From VXOZ01 sp965220045 (GTDB taxonomy: Bacteria > Chloroflexota > UBA11872 > VXOZ01): DNA of 64,000 nt. Position 1 is the first letter of the stretch, and each line of letters starts with the position of its first letter. Where the stretch lies: contig OZ244803.1 in the NCBI GenBank assembly GCA_965220045.1, positions 2,976,001 to 3,040,000 on the forward strand, in the 5' to 3' direction. The notes under the pieces were generated by a model. It did not search any database. It was not told where the DNA came from and saw nothing but the letters and a program-made list of their open reading frames with translations. Positions 49,265 through 58,244 of the stretch are shown here, in pieces. The translations under genes were made by a program, and so were the position numbers.

Positions 49265-51094
49265 TTATACGGCACGCCGGCCGCCCCCTGAGAGGCCGGT
49301 AAGGTACCACACCGTCACGCGGAATAGCACGCCGACACTCTGCCGCAACTCTTGGTTTTGCCGCCGCAACAGTGCCTTCGCGCCCTGCTGCAGCGTGAAA
49401 ACGGCAAACATGAGGCCGATGATCCCCCGCAGCAGCAGGGCAACCACGCGGCCGCGTTCCTTTGCCATGTAGGCATGGCGGCTGCGGTGGAAATTAAGGG
49501 CGCGCGCGGTCAGGTCCTGGTCCGCGCTCCGGCTGTGATGGTGCAGCACTTCCGCCGCGGGCACGTAAGCCACGTCCCAACCGGCTTCCCTGATCCTGCG
49601 GCACCAATCCGTCTCTTCAAAGTACATGAAAAAGCGCGGATCAAAGCCCCCGACCGCCTGCAGCACCGCTCGCCGCACGACGAGGCAGGCGCCCACTACC
49701 CAATCAACATGGGCCGCGTGGGTCTCGTCGAGGTCGCGGCAGTAGAAGCGTTGGAGCGCAGGCGTCTCGCCAAACCACCACTGGAGCGGCGTGCTTTCCA
49801 GGAACGCCGTAGCCAGCGAATAGGTCCGGCGGCAAGACGACTGGGTGGCGCCGTCCGGCAGAACGATGTGCGGCCCGAGCAACCCAACCCGGGGCTCCCG
49901 CGCCAGATAGTCCCGAGCGGCGGCAAAGAAGCCGGTCCGGACGCTCGCATCCGGATTCAAGACCACCACCACTTCGCCTGTGGCTGCCAGCATGCCCCGG
50001 TTGGCGGCGCGTCCGAAACCCTCATTCGTCGTGTTGGTGATGAGGCGCACGTTCGTGAAGTTCGCGCGCACCGTCTCTGCGCTGTCGTCCTGCGATGCGT
50101 TATCCACCACTATGACCTCGCCGGACTGACCGGCATGCGCAATGTCGGCCAACACGGACCCGATGGCGCTGGCGAGCAGGTCGGCCACGTTGTACGAGAC
50201 AATGACCACGGAGACATCGCAGGTCGCTGCCGGAAGTTGGCGAAACTCTTGCCAGACCGGCGTGGTGGGGTCGTTCTCCAAAGCGGCGAGGTGCCGGTAG
50301 GTGCGCCATTCGAAATAGGCCATGGCCGCGCACAATACCAGTCCCAGCCACCCATCGGCATAGCCCCGCCACGTAATGAAGCGGCGGTGAAACGCGCGCA
50401 GGGGTTGCAGCACGTAGTTGCGCCAGCGGACCCGCTGCCCGTCGAGCCAGAGGCGGCGGGCCTCCAGTTGCGCATAGCGTCGCTGCTTGGCGAGGAATTG
50501 CCCCACGGACGCATAGTTGTAGTGGGTGAGCAGCTCCGTAAGGTGCCTTTCCGGCCCGTCGAGCAGCACGGTCTCGTGGGCAAAGCGGGAGGGATCATAG
50601 CGGCCTTTGGCAACGCGAAACAGCCTGAGCTGGTAGTCGGGCCCCCACCCGGCATGTTTCACCCAGCGTCCGTTGAAGAGGTTTTTGCGTGGAATCCAGT
50701 ATCCGGCAACGGTTTCGTCTTGTACTGCCGCGCGGATTTCTTCCGCCAAGGCCGCTGAAACGTGCTCATCCGAGTCGATAAAGAGTACCCACGGCGTTTG
50801 CACGTGAGAAATGGCGAAATTGCGCTGCGCGGCAAAGCTCTCAAGCCTGCGTGCGTACACCTGCGCACCGCTCCGTTCGCTGACCGCGCGCGTATTGTCC
50901 GTGCTGAAGTCATCTATCACCACGATGCTGTCGGTCCAGGCGAGAGCGGCGAGGCAGGACTCGATTTCGGCTGCCACGTTGCGTGTGAGCACCGCTGCGG
51001 TGATGCCGGTAGGTTTGTCGGTCAAAGATGGATTCCCGCTTGCGCGGGAATGACGTTTCTGCGTGTCCCCCGCAGAATCGAGAGAGCGAGACAT
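49265..51094 (-). CDS. Two-domain family 2 glycosyltransferase with C-terminal membrane segment
   Basis: The 609 residues hold two GT2 (GT-A) domains. Domain one (about 30-270) has 'GITAAVLTRNVAAEIESCLAAL', 'DDFSTDNT' and the metal site 'FIDSDE'. Domain two (about 295-540) has 'DVSVVIVSYNVADLLASAIGSVL', 'VDNASQDDSAETV' and 'VVLNPDASV', ending 'MYFEETDWCRRIREAGW'. A hydrophobic segment near the end ('VVALLLRGIIGLMFAVF') may anchor it. The ATG is 3 bases after the previous gene's stop. The first 25 residues include 'KRHSRASGNPSL', the translation of a REP element at 51028-51054. It works with the adjacent GT2 and GT4 enzymes on a surface glycan (inference). Confidence 0.88.
   Translation of the reverse strand: MSRSLDSAGDTQKRHSRASGNPSLTDKPTGITAAVLTRNVAAEIESCLAALAWTDSIVVIDDFSTDNTRAVSERSGAQVYARRLESFAAQRNFAISHVQTPWVLFIDSDEHVSAALAEEIRAAVQDETVAGYWIPRKNLFNGRWVKHAGWGPDYQLRLFRVAKGRYDPSRFAHETVLLDGPERHLTELLTHYNYASVGQFLAKQRRYAQLEARRLWLDGQRVRWRNYVLQPLRAFHRRFITWRGYADGWLGLVLCAAMAYFEWRTYRHLAALENDPTTPVWQEFRQLPAATCDVSVVIVSYNVADLLASAIGSVLADIAHAGQSGEVIVVDNASQDDSAETVRANFTNVRLITNTTNEGFGRAANRGMLAATGEVVVVLNPDASVRTGFFAAARDYLAREPRVGLLGPHIVLPDGATQSSCRRTYSLATAFLESTPLQWWFGETPALQRFYCRDLDETHAAHVDWVVGACLVVRRAVLQAVGGFDPRFFMYFEETDWCRRIREAGWDVAYVPAAEVLHHHSRSADQDLTARALNFHRSRHAYMAKERGRVVALLLRGIIGLMFAVFTLQQGAKALLRRQNQELRQSVGVLFRVTVWYLTGLSGGGRRAV
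51028..51054. repeat. REP palindrome inside the glycosyltransferase N-terminus
   Basis: ATTCCCGCTTGCGCGGGAAT within 51033-51052 is the same palindrome as at 41388-41450 and 44.8 kb. It lies within codons 14-22 of the two-domain glycosyltransferase and adds a family-unrelated peptide. Confidence 0.7.
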
Positions 51095-51097
51095 CGG

Positions 51098-52018
51098 TTA
51101 ATTCTCGCCCTTGAGGGCGAGCGCCAGCACGCGGAGGCGGCTCTGCCAGCGGTCCTGGTGGAACCGGTCGCGCATGTGTCGCAGCCGCCGCGGCAACAGG
51201 GCGATGAGCTGACACAGTACGCCGACCGCCACGATGGCTCGGGCAGCCAATCGATAGCCCCTTCCATGGTGCTTCGCGAAGAGGCGGAAGCGGCTGCGAT
51301 GCAACTCCACAAACATGCGTCCGGCCGCTTGTTGCGTGCTCTGGCCGCCGTGATGCACGACACGGGCGTCCGGTACGTGCATGATCTCCCAGCCCGCCTG
51401 CTTGATGCGCCGGCACCAGTCGATTTCCTCGCAATACATGAAGAATTGCTCATCCAGCAACCCCACCGCGGCACACGCCTCGCGCCGCACCAGCATGCAC
51501 GCCCCGAGGGGATGGTCCATGGCGAAGGGGTGTTCGTAAAGCACAAAGGGATACCGTCCGTTCAGGCGGGAATCCAACAGGCGATGATTTAAGGGAAAGA
51601 AGTCAATGAGCGCCATGGGCAGCGTGGGAAACCGAAACGCCGCGTGCTGGTAGGTGCCGTCGGCGTTGAGCAGCGTCGGCCCCACCACGCCGACCTCCGG
51701 GTGCGCTGCGAGGAAGGCAGCGAGCGCACCCAGAGCGCCGGGGAAGAGCTCGGTGTCCGGGTTGAGCAAGCAGAGAGAGTCGCCGTTCGCGGCCTGCAAG
51801 CCCTGATTGGTCGCCGCGGCAAAACCCCGGTTCTCCGTATTCGCAATCACCTGCGCATGGGGAAACTGCTTACGCACCAGCGCCACGCTGTCGTCGGCGG
51901 AGGCATTGTCCACCACGATCACCTCATCCGGCGGGCGTGGTTCCGCGGCCATGGACGCCAGGCAACGCGCCAAGAGGTCTCGCGTGTTGTACGAGACGAT
52001 GACTACCGAGAGACGAAT
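51098..52018 (-). CDS. Family 2 glycosyltransferase (rhamnosyl-like)
   Basis: A GT2 enzyme of about 306 residues: 'RLSVVIVSYNTRDLLARCLASM' (nucleotide strand), 'EVIVVDNASADDS', 'LLNPDTELFPGAL' (D-x-D-like metal site), 'HPLGACMLVRREACAAVGLLDEQFFMYCEEIDWCRRIKQAGW' (acceptor base E-E-x-D-W). This plan is typical of rhamnosyl- or N-acetylglucosaminyltransferases. The family N-terminus begins at the codon ATT at 52018, which has GGAGGT exactly 6 bases upstream; no ATG, GTG or TTG is near. The next standard start is a GTG at 52099, which adds 27 residues without a ribosome site. I use 52018, tentatively. A stop-start gap of 3 bases links it to the two-domain enzyme. Confidence 0.87.
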   Translation of the reverse strand: MRLSVVIVSYNTRDLLARCLASMAAEPRPPDEVIVVDNASADDSVALVRKQFPHAQVIANTENRGFAAATNQGLQAANGDSLCLLNPDTELFPGALGALAAFLAAHPEVGVVGPTLLNADGTYQHAAFRFPTLPMALIDFFPLNHRLLDSRLNGRYPFVLYEHPFAMDHPLGACMLVRREACAAVGLLDEQFFMYCEEIDWCRRIKQAGWEIMHVPDARVVHHGGQSTQQAAGRMFVELHRSRFRLFAKHHGRGYRLAARAIVAVGVLCQLIALLPRRLRHMRDRFHQDRWQSRLRVLALALKGEN

Positions 52019-52135
52019 ACGGCCACCTCCCCGCTGCCGTGTGACTCGACACTCCTCAATTATGTGCGCATTTACACTGGTGCGTGCAAGGGGTCGCACA
52101 GCGCTCCGGACTGCCTGTGGGGTTTGCCGCGCGCT

Positions 52136-53467
52136 CTAGCGTACGAGACGGCGAAACGGCTCGCGCTGCGTCTCGGCTTCCAGCAGCGTATCGAGCTCCC
52201 CGGCAAGCGCGCGCTTCACGATCTCCAACGACTCCGCCGCAGCGGCGGCAGTCCGGGCGATATCCTCATCCGTGTGCGCGAGCGTGGCCGTGAACGTCGT
52301 CACACAGAAGATGCCGCGCTTCACCATCTCCTGGATGAAGAGCGTTTCGATAGGCTTCTTCAGGCCGGGGTCCGGCAGATCGAATACGAGCGTCGGTAGG
52401 GTGTGGACGCCGGTGACTGCAGCCGCAACGCCAACCGACTCGATAGCCTGCTCCAGCGCCGCCCGCACCTTGCCGCCGATTTCTTTGAAGCGCGCGGGAC
52501 CGTCGCGCCGCTTCAGTTCGCCGATGGTCGCGATTGACGCCGCCAAGCCGACAGTCTCGCTCCAATACGAACTCGAAACGAACATGCGGGCGGCCGGCTC
52601 CATGGCCTCGCGGGAACCAACCACGCAGCCCATGGCGTAGCCGTTCGACATGGACTTGGCAAACGTGGACATATCGGGCGTAACGCCGAGCCACTCTTGC
52701 GCGCTGCCCAGTGACAGCCGCCAGCCTGACGATACCTCATCGAGGATGAAGAGCGCGTCGTGAGCGTGACACATGGCTTTGACCGCCTCCAGGTAGCCCG
52801 GTTCAGGCGGCTCAGAGCGCATCGCCTCCATCATCACCGCCGCGACCTCGCCCTTGTGTGCCGCAAATGCTCTTTCCAGGCTATCCAGATCGCCATAGGT
52901 GAAGGGAACAGCGGTGCCTGCCAGCGCCCGGGGCACGCCGATGGGTTCGATGCCCGCGAAGGGAAATTCATCGGTTTCCGGATCGGCGAGGTAGTTGGCC
53001 GATTGGTACCAGTCGTGCCAGCCGTGGTAGCCGGAGAAAAGGATCTTATCCTTGCCGGTGGTGCCGCGCGCGATGCGCACGGCCACGGCGCAGGCCTCAC
53101 CGCCGCCCTTGGTGTAGCGCACCATCTCCGCGCTGGGAATGGTATCCACCAGGATCTCCGCGAGCTCGATCTCCAGTGGGCTATTCAAGCTGTACAGGCT
53201 GCCTTTGTCAATCTGCTCCTTGACGGCGGTGTCCACCACGTCGTCAGCGTGGCCGAGGATGATGGCCGTCACCGCGTTCACCCAGTCGATGTATTCGTTA
53301 CTGTCAACGTCGGTGAAGCGCGAGCCCTTGGCGTGGGCGGTATAAATGGGGCTGATGGGATGCGCGTAGCCGCTCGCCCGCCGGCTGATGAGTTGCGTCC
53401 TGCCGGGAATGAGGCGGTCGGCATGCGCGTACAGGTCAAGCGACTCTTGGACCCTGCTCTGCGTCAT
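52136..53467 (-). CDS. Class III PLP aminotransferase (glutamate-1-semialdehyde aminomutase-like)
   Basis: A 443-residue fold-type I enzyme related to HemL. 'NSPLEIELAEILVDTIPSAEMVRYTKGGGEACAVAVRIAR' places the cofactor phosphate; 'FILDEVSSGWRL' carries the Asp that pairs with pyridoxal; 'PDMSTFAKSMSNGYAMGCVVG' has the Schiff-base Lys (about residue 270). HemL would show 'G-E-V-x-T-G-F-R' and 'G-K-x-x-G-G-G'; the differences here suggest an aminotransferase for sugar or amino-acid metabolism rather than haem. It precedes the glycosyltransferases on the same strand, and could supply an amino sugar (inference). Confidence 0.88.
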   Translation of the reverse strand: MTQSRVQESLDLYAHADRLIPGRTQLISRRASGYAHPISPIYTAHAKGSRFTDVDSNEYIDWVNAVTAIILGHADDVVDTAVKEQIDKGSLYSLNSPLEIELAEILVDTIPSAEMVRYTKGGGEACAVAVRIARGTTGKDKILFSGYHGWHDWYQSANYLADPETDEFPFAGIEPIGVPRALAGTAVPFTYGDLDSLERAFAAHKGEVAAVMMEAMRSEPPEPGYLEAVKAMCHAHDALFILDEVSSGWRLSLGSAQEWLGVTPDMSTFAKSMSNGYAMGCVVGSREAMEPAARMFVSSSYWSETVGLAASIATIGELKRRDGPARFKEIGGKVRAALEQAIESVGVAAAVTGVHTLPTLVFDLPDPGLKKPIETLFIQEMVKRGIFCVTTFTATLAHTDEDIARTAAAAAESLEIVKRALAGELDTLLEAETQREPFRRLVR

Positions 53468-53635
53468 GTCCCGAAAGATCCCTCGTTACGTGAACTTGAC
53501 CTGCAAGTGAATCGCTCCGCGCGAATCTGCGCTGCAAGAGAATCAGCACGAGCGCCCATGCTGCTGCGGGTTCACCGCTTCACTCTATCTTGTAACATAG
53601 GTGCCACAGTGTGCAATTTGCAAAAGGAGGGTATG

Positions 53636-54193
53636 ATGGGTCTCTTTCGAAGTGTACTTCCAATACTACTCGCCGGGGTGGCGCTAATTCTCGCGGCCGG
53701 TTGCGCCGTGCAAGTGCAGGAAGCGCCGGCCGCGCCGCTCGCGGTGGGCGCCACAGCTACGGCAATGATGGCCGCGCCGGACGGCACCGCCATGGGCACG
53801 GTTACGCTGACCCAAGGACCGCACGGGGTGATCGTCGCGGCAGACGTAAGCGGACTGACGCCGGGCGGCCACGGCTTCCACATCCATGAGGTGGGTACGT
53901 GTACGCCGGACTTCGCGGCGGCCGGTGACCACTTTACGCCCAAATCACAGGGGCACGGCTACTTGCATGAAGCCGGTTTCCACGCCGGCGATTTGCCAAA
54001 CATCTACGCGGCAGCCGACGGCACGGTCCGCGTTGATGTCTTTACGAGCGACGTAACACTGACGGTGGGCCTCGCCCACTCGCTGTTCGACGAGGACGGC
54101 TCAGCGTTCATCATCCATGAGAAGCCCGATACGTACGGCGAAGATGCCGGCGCGGGCGGCCGGGTGGCGTGCGGCGCCATCGTGCAGGACTGA
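53636..54193 (+). CDS. sodC: Cu/Zn superoxide dismutase lipoprotein
   Basis: SodC disproportionates superoxide outside the cytoplasm. The 185-residue precursor has a signal peptide ending in lipobox 'LAAGC' (about residue 21), so it is lipid-anchored. Copper/zinc ligands are all present: 'GFHIHEVG' (H-x-H), 'GDHFTPKSQGHGYLHEAGFHAGDLPNI' (three His and the downstream H-x-G-D-L-P-N), and 'IIHEKPDTYGEDAGAGGRVACG' (His, and Cys of the disulfide). AGGAGG lies 5 bases before the ATG at 53636, and another ATG sits 3 bases earlier. It is monocistronic. Confidence 0.95.
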   Translation: MGLFRSVLPILLAGVALILAAGCAVQVQEAPAAPLAVGATATAMMAAPDGTAMGTVTLTQGPHGVIVAADVSGLTPGGHGFHIHEVGTCTPDFAAAGDHFTPKSQGHGYLHEAGFHAGDLPNIYAAADGTVRVDVFTSDVTLTVGLAHSLFDEDGSAFIIHEKPDTYGEDAGAGGRVACGAIVQD

Positions 54194-54260
54194 ATGCGCT
54201 GCTGGAGCGGTTTCCCCTTACCCCGGAATTCTCCGCATAACCCGGGCCGACAGGCAAGAA

Positions 54261-54298
54261 GACTCCCTCTCCTCGGGGAGAGGGCCGGGGTGAGGGGA
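54261..54298. repeat. REP-like hairpin, CCCTCTCC family
   Basis: GACTCCCTCTCCTCGGGGAG then AGGGCCGGGGTGAGGGG, the same family as at 15964-16103 and the IS target at 58222-59526. It lies between sodC and the helical-repeat gene. Confidence 0.7.
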
Positions 54299-54381
54299 AG
54301 TCGGCGCTTTCTCCTGTTAGCGATACCGCTGACTTGGGGGCATTCATGGTGTAGCCCAGGCCCGGATCGCCAGTTTGAGGG

Positions 54382-55098
54382 CTATTCCGGTGACACAAAG
54401 ACGGCGCGGGCGGTAATGAGTTGCTCGGCATAGAACTGGGCATCCTCGTCTTGCAGCGCTTGCAGGGCGGTAACCGCGGTGCGAAACTTGGACTCTCCAC
54501 ACGCCGCATCGCCAGCGAGCAGCTTTGTCAGCCCGATGTACCCTCCCAGCATCAAGCGGCCCGCCGGATCGTCGCCCTGCGCTCGGTTGTAGTTGTGCGC
54601 GGCTGCAAATTCCTCTTGAGCGTCAGCGTACTGCCGGTGAGCCATGAGGTGCGCGCCCAAGAACCAGTACGTGAACGCCAGTTGCGCGGCGGTCGGATCG
54701 AGTTCGCAGAGTTGGCGCACGCTGAAGCGGGCGTACATGAGGCCCTGTTGCATTTGTTCAGATGAGATTGTCACGCCCGGTTCATCCCAGCCGGGCCAGG
54801 TGAAGGAGGCGGCATTCGTCGCCATGCGCTTGGCGGCGAGGCGGAGTTCTTTGGCCGCGGAAGGATTCTTACCGTCGAGCGCCAGGGCAGCGGCCAGGCA
54901 ATAATGCACACCGGCGCCGGCAAAGTGAAGCACCTGTTCGATAGACTTTGCCTTGTGGTAGCAATCAAGGATAAGGTTTTCGAAAGCCACGGCGACTGCC
55001 TGCGTATTGCCTAATCCAAGTACGTATGCGCTGGCCGCAAGCAGGCCCTCCTCCGCGGCGACAGTTTGGACCGCCGCATATACTTTCTCGCGCGTCAT
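54382..55098 (-). CDS. All-helical (TPR-like) hypothetical protein
   Basis: I do not recognise the family. The 238 residues are predicted almost all helix, with paired-helix repeats such as 'LAFTYWFLGAHLMAHRQYADAQEEFAAAHNYNRAQGDDPAGRLMLGGYIGLTKLLAGD' that suit TPR packing (W/Y, G, A-A spacing). It has no signal peptide or membrane segment. Three Cys residues are scattered. It is monocistronic and faces sodC convergently. Such proteins usually serve as scaffolds. Confidence 0.6.
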   Translation of the reverse strand: MTREKVYAAVQTVAAEEGLLAASAYVLGLGNTQAVAVAFENLILDCYHKAKSIEQVLHFAGAGVHYCLAAALALDGKNPSAAKELRLAAKRMATNAASFTWPGWDEPGVTISSEQMQQGLMYARFSVRQLCELDPTAAQLAFTYWFLGAHLMAHRQYADAQEEFAAAHNYNRAQGDDPAGRLMLGGYIGLTKLLAGDAACGESKFRTAVTALQALQDEDAQFYAEQLITARAVFVSPE

Positions 55099-55406
55099 AG
55101 GATGCAGTTGCCTTATGGTTAATCCGGTCGAGGGATACTATATGGTGCTGGAACACAGGCCGTCTTCTACTGGTCGACGTCAAGAATAGGGAAATCTGAA
55201 ATGTAAGGCGGCGGCTACATCACACGCATTCAGGTGCGCAGCGGGCTGCTGACTTCGCAATAGTCGTCGTCCATTTCTGCAATACCTGGAAGTACGAAGA
55301 CCAGCCGTGGGAACAAGCCTCCGCCTGCATACAGCCGTTTCCAAGGGATTGCCGCGCGTACTATAATGACAGCAACGAATGCGATTGTATTGAGAGCGTA
55401 AGCGCC
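55099..55406. other. Intergenic region between divergent genes
   Basis: A 308-base gap between the helical protein and the ABC ATPase. It contains a TATAAT at 55361-55366 without a fitting -35 box, and nothing else I can name. Confidence 0.3.
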
Positions 55407-56276
55407 GTGCAGCCACTCGTCAACACCCACAATCTCCGCCATACCTATGCCGACGGCACCCAGGTTGACCTGGCCGGGTGCGACCTGGCTATTTGGCCCG
55501 GAGATCGGGTGGCGGTGGTGGGCGCCAACGGCGCGGGCAAAAGCACCCTTTTCCTGTTGCTGCTCGGCATGCTGCGGCCCAGCGAGGGCATCGTGCAGGT
55601 ATTGGGGCACGATCCCGGCGCGGACTTCACCAAAATCCGCCAGCGCATCGGGGTAGTGCTGCAAAACGTGGAGTACCAGATCCTCGCCCCGACCGTTTGG
55701 GAAGACATTTCGTTCTCACCCCGGAATTACGGCATGCCGGCGGAGGAAGTCGCGCGGCTCACGGACGCCGTCATGGAGACCCTGCGCATTGCCCACCTGG
55801 CGGACAAAGTGCCGCATTACCTTTCGGCCGGCGAAAAGCGCCGCGTAGCGTTGGCGGGTGCGCTGGTGATGCAGCCCGAATTGCTGGTGCTCGACGAGCC
55901 GTTCGAGGGTCTTGATCCGGCCTCGCGCAACGACCTCATCGCCCTGCTCAACACTCTCAACCGCGAGCGCGGCACCACGCTTATTATCTCTACCCATCAC
56001 CTCGACCTGATCCCGGCGATATCCGACGGCGTGTATGTGCTGGACGGCCAGCGCGGCATCGTCTGCCGCTACTGCGTGGAAGACCTCTTTGAGCAGGACG
56101 CCATGCTGCGGGAGGCCAATGTTTCGCCGCCAATTCTCAGCGAATTGTTCGGCGAGTTGCGCCAGCGCGGCGTGGACGCCAAGACCCCGATCACCGTCTC
56201 CCAAGCCGCCGAGAACCTCATGGCGCTGATCCGCGAAGGCAACGGCGAGCGGCACGGCGCCGACGATACGCCGTAG
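55407..56276 (+). CDS. ABC transporter ATPase (CbiO/ECF-like), orphan
   Basis: A 289-residue ATP-binding cassette: Walker A 'GANGAGKST' (about residues 40-48), Q-loop 'VVLQNVEYQILAPTVWED', signature 'YLSAGEKRRVALAGAL' (L-S-A-G-E in place of L-S-G-G-Q), Walker B 'ELLVLDEPFEGLDP' and switch 'ISTHH'. The Q-loop 'Q-N-x-E-x-Q' and the 'F-S-P-x-N' segment are the hallmarks of CbiO/EcfA ATPases for cobalt, nickel or vitamins. About 55 C-terminal residues extend beyond the fold. The start is a GTG at 55407 without a strong ribosome site. No permease or second ATPase is adjacent, so partners are unknown. Confidence 0.88.
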   Translation: MQPLVNTHNLRHTYADGTQVDLAGCDLAIWPGDRVAVVGANGAGKSTLFLLLLGMLRPSEGIVQVLGHDPGADFTKIRQRIGVVLQNVEYQILAPTVWEDISFSPRNYGMPAEEVARLTDAVMETLRIAHLADKVPHYLSAGEKRRVALAGALVMQPELLVLDEPFEGLDPASRNDLIALLNTLNRERGTTLIISTHHLDLIPAISDGVYVLDGQRGIVCRYCVEDLFEQDAMLREANVSPPILSELFGELRQRGVDAKTPITVSQAAENLMALIREGNGERHGADDTP

Positions 56277-56381
56277 CCTGGTGCGTGGCGGTCGCTCTCG
56301 CTATGGCACTGAACAGGCTGCAGGGCCCTTGACTTTCAGACCACATTATTGACACGTCCGGCTCAAATTGCCTCTATACTC

Positions 56382-56409
56382 TTGACACTGCGGCATAAAG
56401 GGATATACT
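56382..56409 (+). promoter_or_regulatory. Strong sigma-70-type promoter of the solute-binding protein gene
   Basis: TTGACA (56382-56387), a 16-base spacer, and TATACT (56404-56409), 48 bases before the ATG at 56458. A second TTGACA at 56349-56354 could pair with TATACT at 56375-56380 (20-base spacer). Confidence 0.75.
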
Positions 56410-56457
56410 GACGCTGTAGTGTGTTGGCGTACGTCATGCGACTGGAGGTAGTAGGCG

Positions 56458-57837
56458 ATGAAACGTACAAGCATAGCCATTCCCGCTACGCGACGTAGCT
56501 TTCTCGCAGGAACCGCTACCATGGCCGGCGCTTTCTTGGCCGCCTGTGGCGCGGTGCCGGTAGCGGCGCCGGAAGAAGCGCCCAAGGCGGCAGAGCCGGA
56601 GGCCAAAGAGGCAGCGCCAAAGGCGGCTGAGGTCACGGAAGTCATTTGGGCCTGCTATAACCTGGGTGAAGAGCGCAACAAGACCCTGGGCGACATGGAG
56701 GCGGCCGCAAACGACGTCCTGCAAGGCGAGCGCGTCACACTGACAATTACCCCACCGGGCACCAACTTGTGGGAAAAGTTGCAGACCGAGTTCGCCGGCG
56801 GCCAGACAACCTACGATATTGTCGTCAACCAGATCAACTGGGTGCAGGTGGGCGCGGCGCGTGGCCTGTTTGCGTCCATGGACGAGCAGATGGCCCGGGA
56901 CAATATCGCGCGTGAGGAGTTCCTGGATACGGCGTCGTGGCTCTTCAAGAATAAGCTCTATGCGTTGCCGTTCCAGGTGAGCGGCGAACTGCTCTTCTTC
57001 AACAAAGCGATCTTCGATAAAGAGGGCACGGAGCATCCTAACCCCGAGTGGACCTGGGACGACGTCATCTCGAATGCGACCAAATTTACCAAACGCACGG
57101 GTGATAAGACCGAGCAATGGGGTTACAACTTCGGCTACGGGGGCATCAACGTGGGTTTGGGCACTTTCATGCTCAACAATGGCGGCCAAGTGCTGAATGA
57201 GGCGCGGGACCGCGTGGTGTACGGTGAGGACCAACTAGCCATCGGGGGTGCGCAGGTATATGTGGACTTCATCCTCAAGCACAAGATCGTGCCCTGGGGA
57301 GAGGAGCGGAGTGAATTGAGGACTCAGGGCGGCGGTTCGGTGATGGGCAGTGGCGTTGCCGCCATGGACTCGTTCCATATGTACCCCCTCGTGAACGTGG
57401 TGGGGAAGATTGGCGACGACCTCGGCATGACCGCCATTCCCAGCGGCCCCGCGGCGCGGACGGTAGAAGTGCACAGCAACTCTTGGTCTATTCTGGGACT
57501 GAGCAAGGTGCTGGACGCTGCCTGGAACGTGATGAAGGTTATTGCCGGTGAAGAAGGGCAGACGCTCTGGACGACCCAGAACTATCCCGGCCTGGCGAGC
57601 GTCACCGGAGAATTCCAAAAGAACTTCCCCAACTTGGACTTCTCCCCCATTATTGAGCAATGGCAGCAGCACGGACGAGACTTCTTCATTACACCGGACG
57701 TAGATGCTTGGCGCAAAGCGGCCAGTGCGGAACTTGAGCCGATGTATACCGGCGAGAAGACCGTGCCGGAAGCCATGAAAGCCTCGGCAGACGCCGCGAA
57801 CGCAGTCTTGAGCGAGCGCCCGGATGAGTTCAAGTAA
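56458..57837 (+). CDS. Extracellular solute-binding protein (ABC type, Tat-exported lipoprotein)
   Basis: A 459-residue family 1 binding protein. The leader shows a twin-arginine motif ('TRRSFLAGT', about residues 11-19) and a lipobox 'LAACG'. A repetitive Ala/Glu/Pro/Lys linker (residues 38-60) leads to the binding core: 'VTLTITPPGTNLWEKLQTEFAGGQTTYDIVV', 'LFASMDEQMARDNI', 'ALPFQVSGELLFFNKAIFDKEG' and 'WTWDDVISNATKFTKRTGDKT'. These match sugar or polyol binding proteins. GGAGG is 9 bases before the ATG, and a strong promoter is upstream. No permease genes follow, as with the other binding protein at 35.2-36.6 kb. Confidence 0.9.
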   Translation: MKRTSIAIPATRRSFLAGTATMAGAFLAACGAVPVAAPEEAPKAAEPEAKEAAPKAAEVTEVIWACYNLGEERNKTLGDMEAAANDVLQGERVTLTITPPGTNLWEKLQTEFAGGQTTYDIVVNQINWVQVGAARGLFASMDEQMARDNIAREEFLDTASWLFKNKLYALPFQVSGELLFFNKAIFDKEGTEHPNPEWTWDDVISNATKFTKRTGDKTEQWGYNFGYGGINVGLGTFMLNNGGQVLNEARDRVVYGEDQLAIGGAQVYVDFILKHKIVPWGEERSELRTQGGGSVMGSGVAAMDSFHMYPLVNVVGKIGDDLGMTAIPSGPAARTVEVHSNSWSILGLSKVLDAAWNVMKVIAGEEGQTLWTTQNYPGLASVTGEFQKNFPNLDFSPIIEQWQQHGRDFFITPDVDAWRKAASAELEPMYTGEKTVPEAMKASADAANAVLSERPDEFK

Positions 57838-57868
57838 TCCCAATCCAGCGCAGTGTTTGGAAACTAAC

Positions 57869-57906
57869 CGCTCTCCTCCGCGTCCTCAGTGGCGCGGAGG
57901 AGAGCG
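57869..57906. terminator. Hairpin after the solute-binding protein gene
   Basis: A perfect 14-bp stem CGCTCTCCTCCGCG / CGCGGAGGAGAGCG with a 10-base loop, 32 bases after the stop. There is no T-run, so it is an intrinsic-terminator-like or RNA-stabilising hairpin. In the following gap to 58244, only a REP of the CTCAGCACAGG type (58105-58160) is seen. Confidence 0.55.
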
Positions 57907-58244
57907 CGTTAATGGCTGCTGATACGTAGCGCGTGGACGCGCTTAATGGGCGCCTGGCAGTGCAAGGGCGAGGTTCGCTTACAAGCCGTTGCGCGGGGGC
58001 TCGTCCCCAATGGTGTCGTATGCGGGGGCAAAGTCCCGCGGGCAAAGTGGCAATGGACACCGTGCCTCGCGTCCCCGGTAGCGTAGGCCTTTCGGCAGAG
58101 CGTGTCCTGAGCAATTCGTCAAGCTCAGCACAGGTCTTGCCGAAGTGCTCAGGACAGGTTTGCAACGCCGTATCACGTACGGAGCACAGGCTCTGCGCCC
58201 GCCTGTCGGGAACTGCCATTTCCCCTCACCCCGGCCCTCTCCCC

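Noticed and set aside
52760..53635. A long in-frame upstream extension of sodC
   Set aside because: It is antisense to the class III aminotransferase gene, while the ATG at 53636 has a ribosome site and signal peptide.
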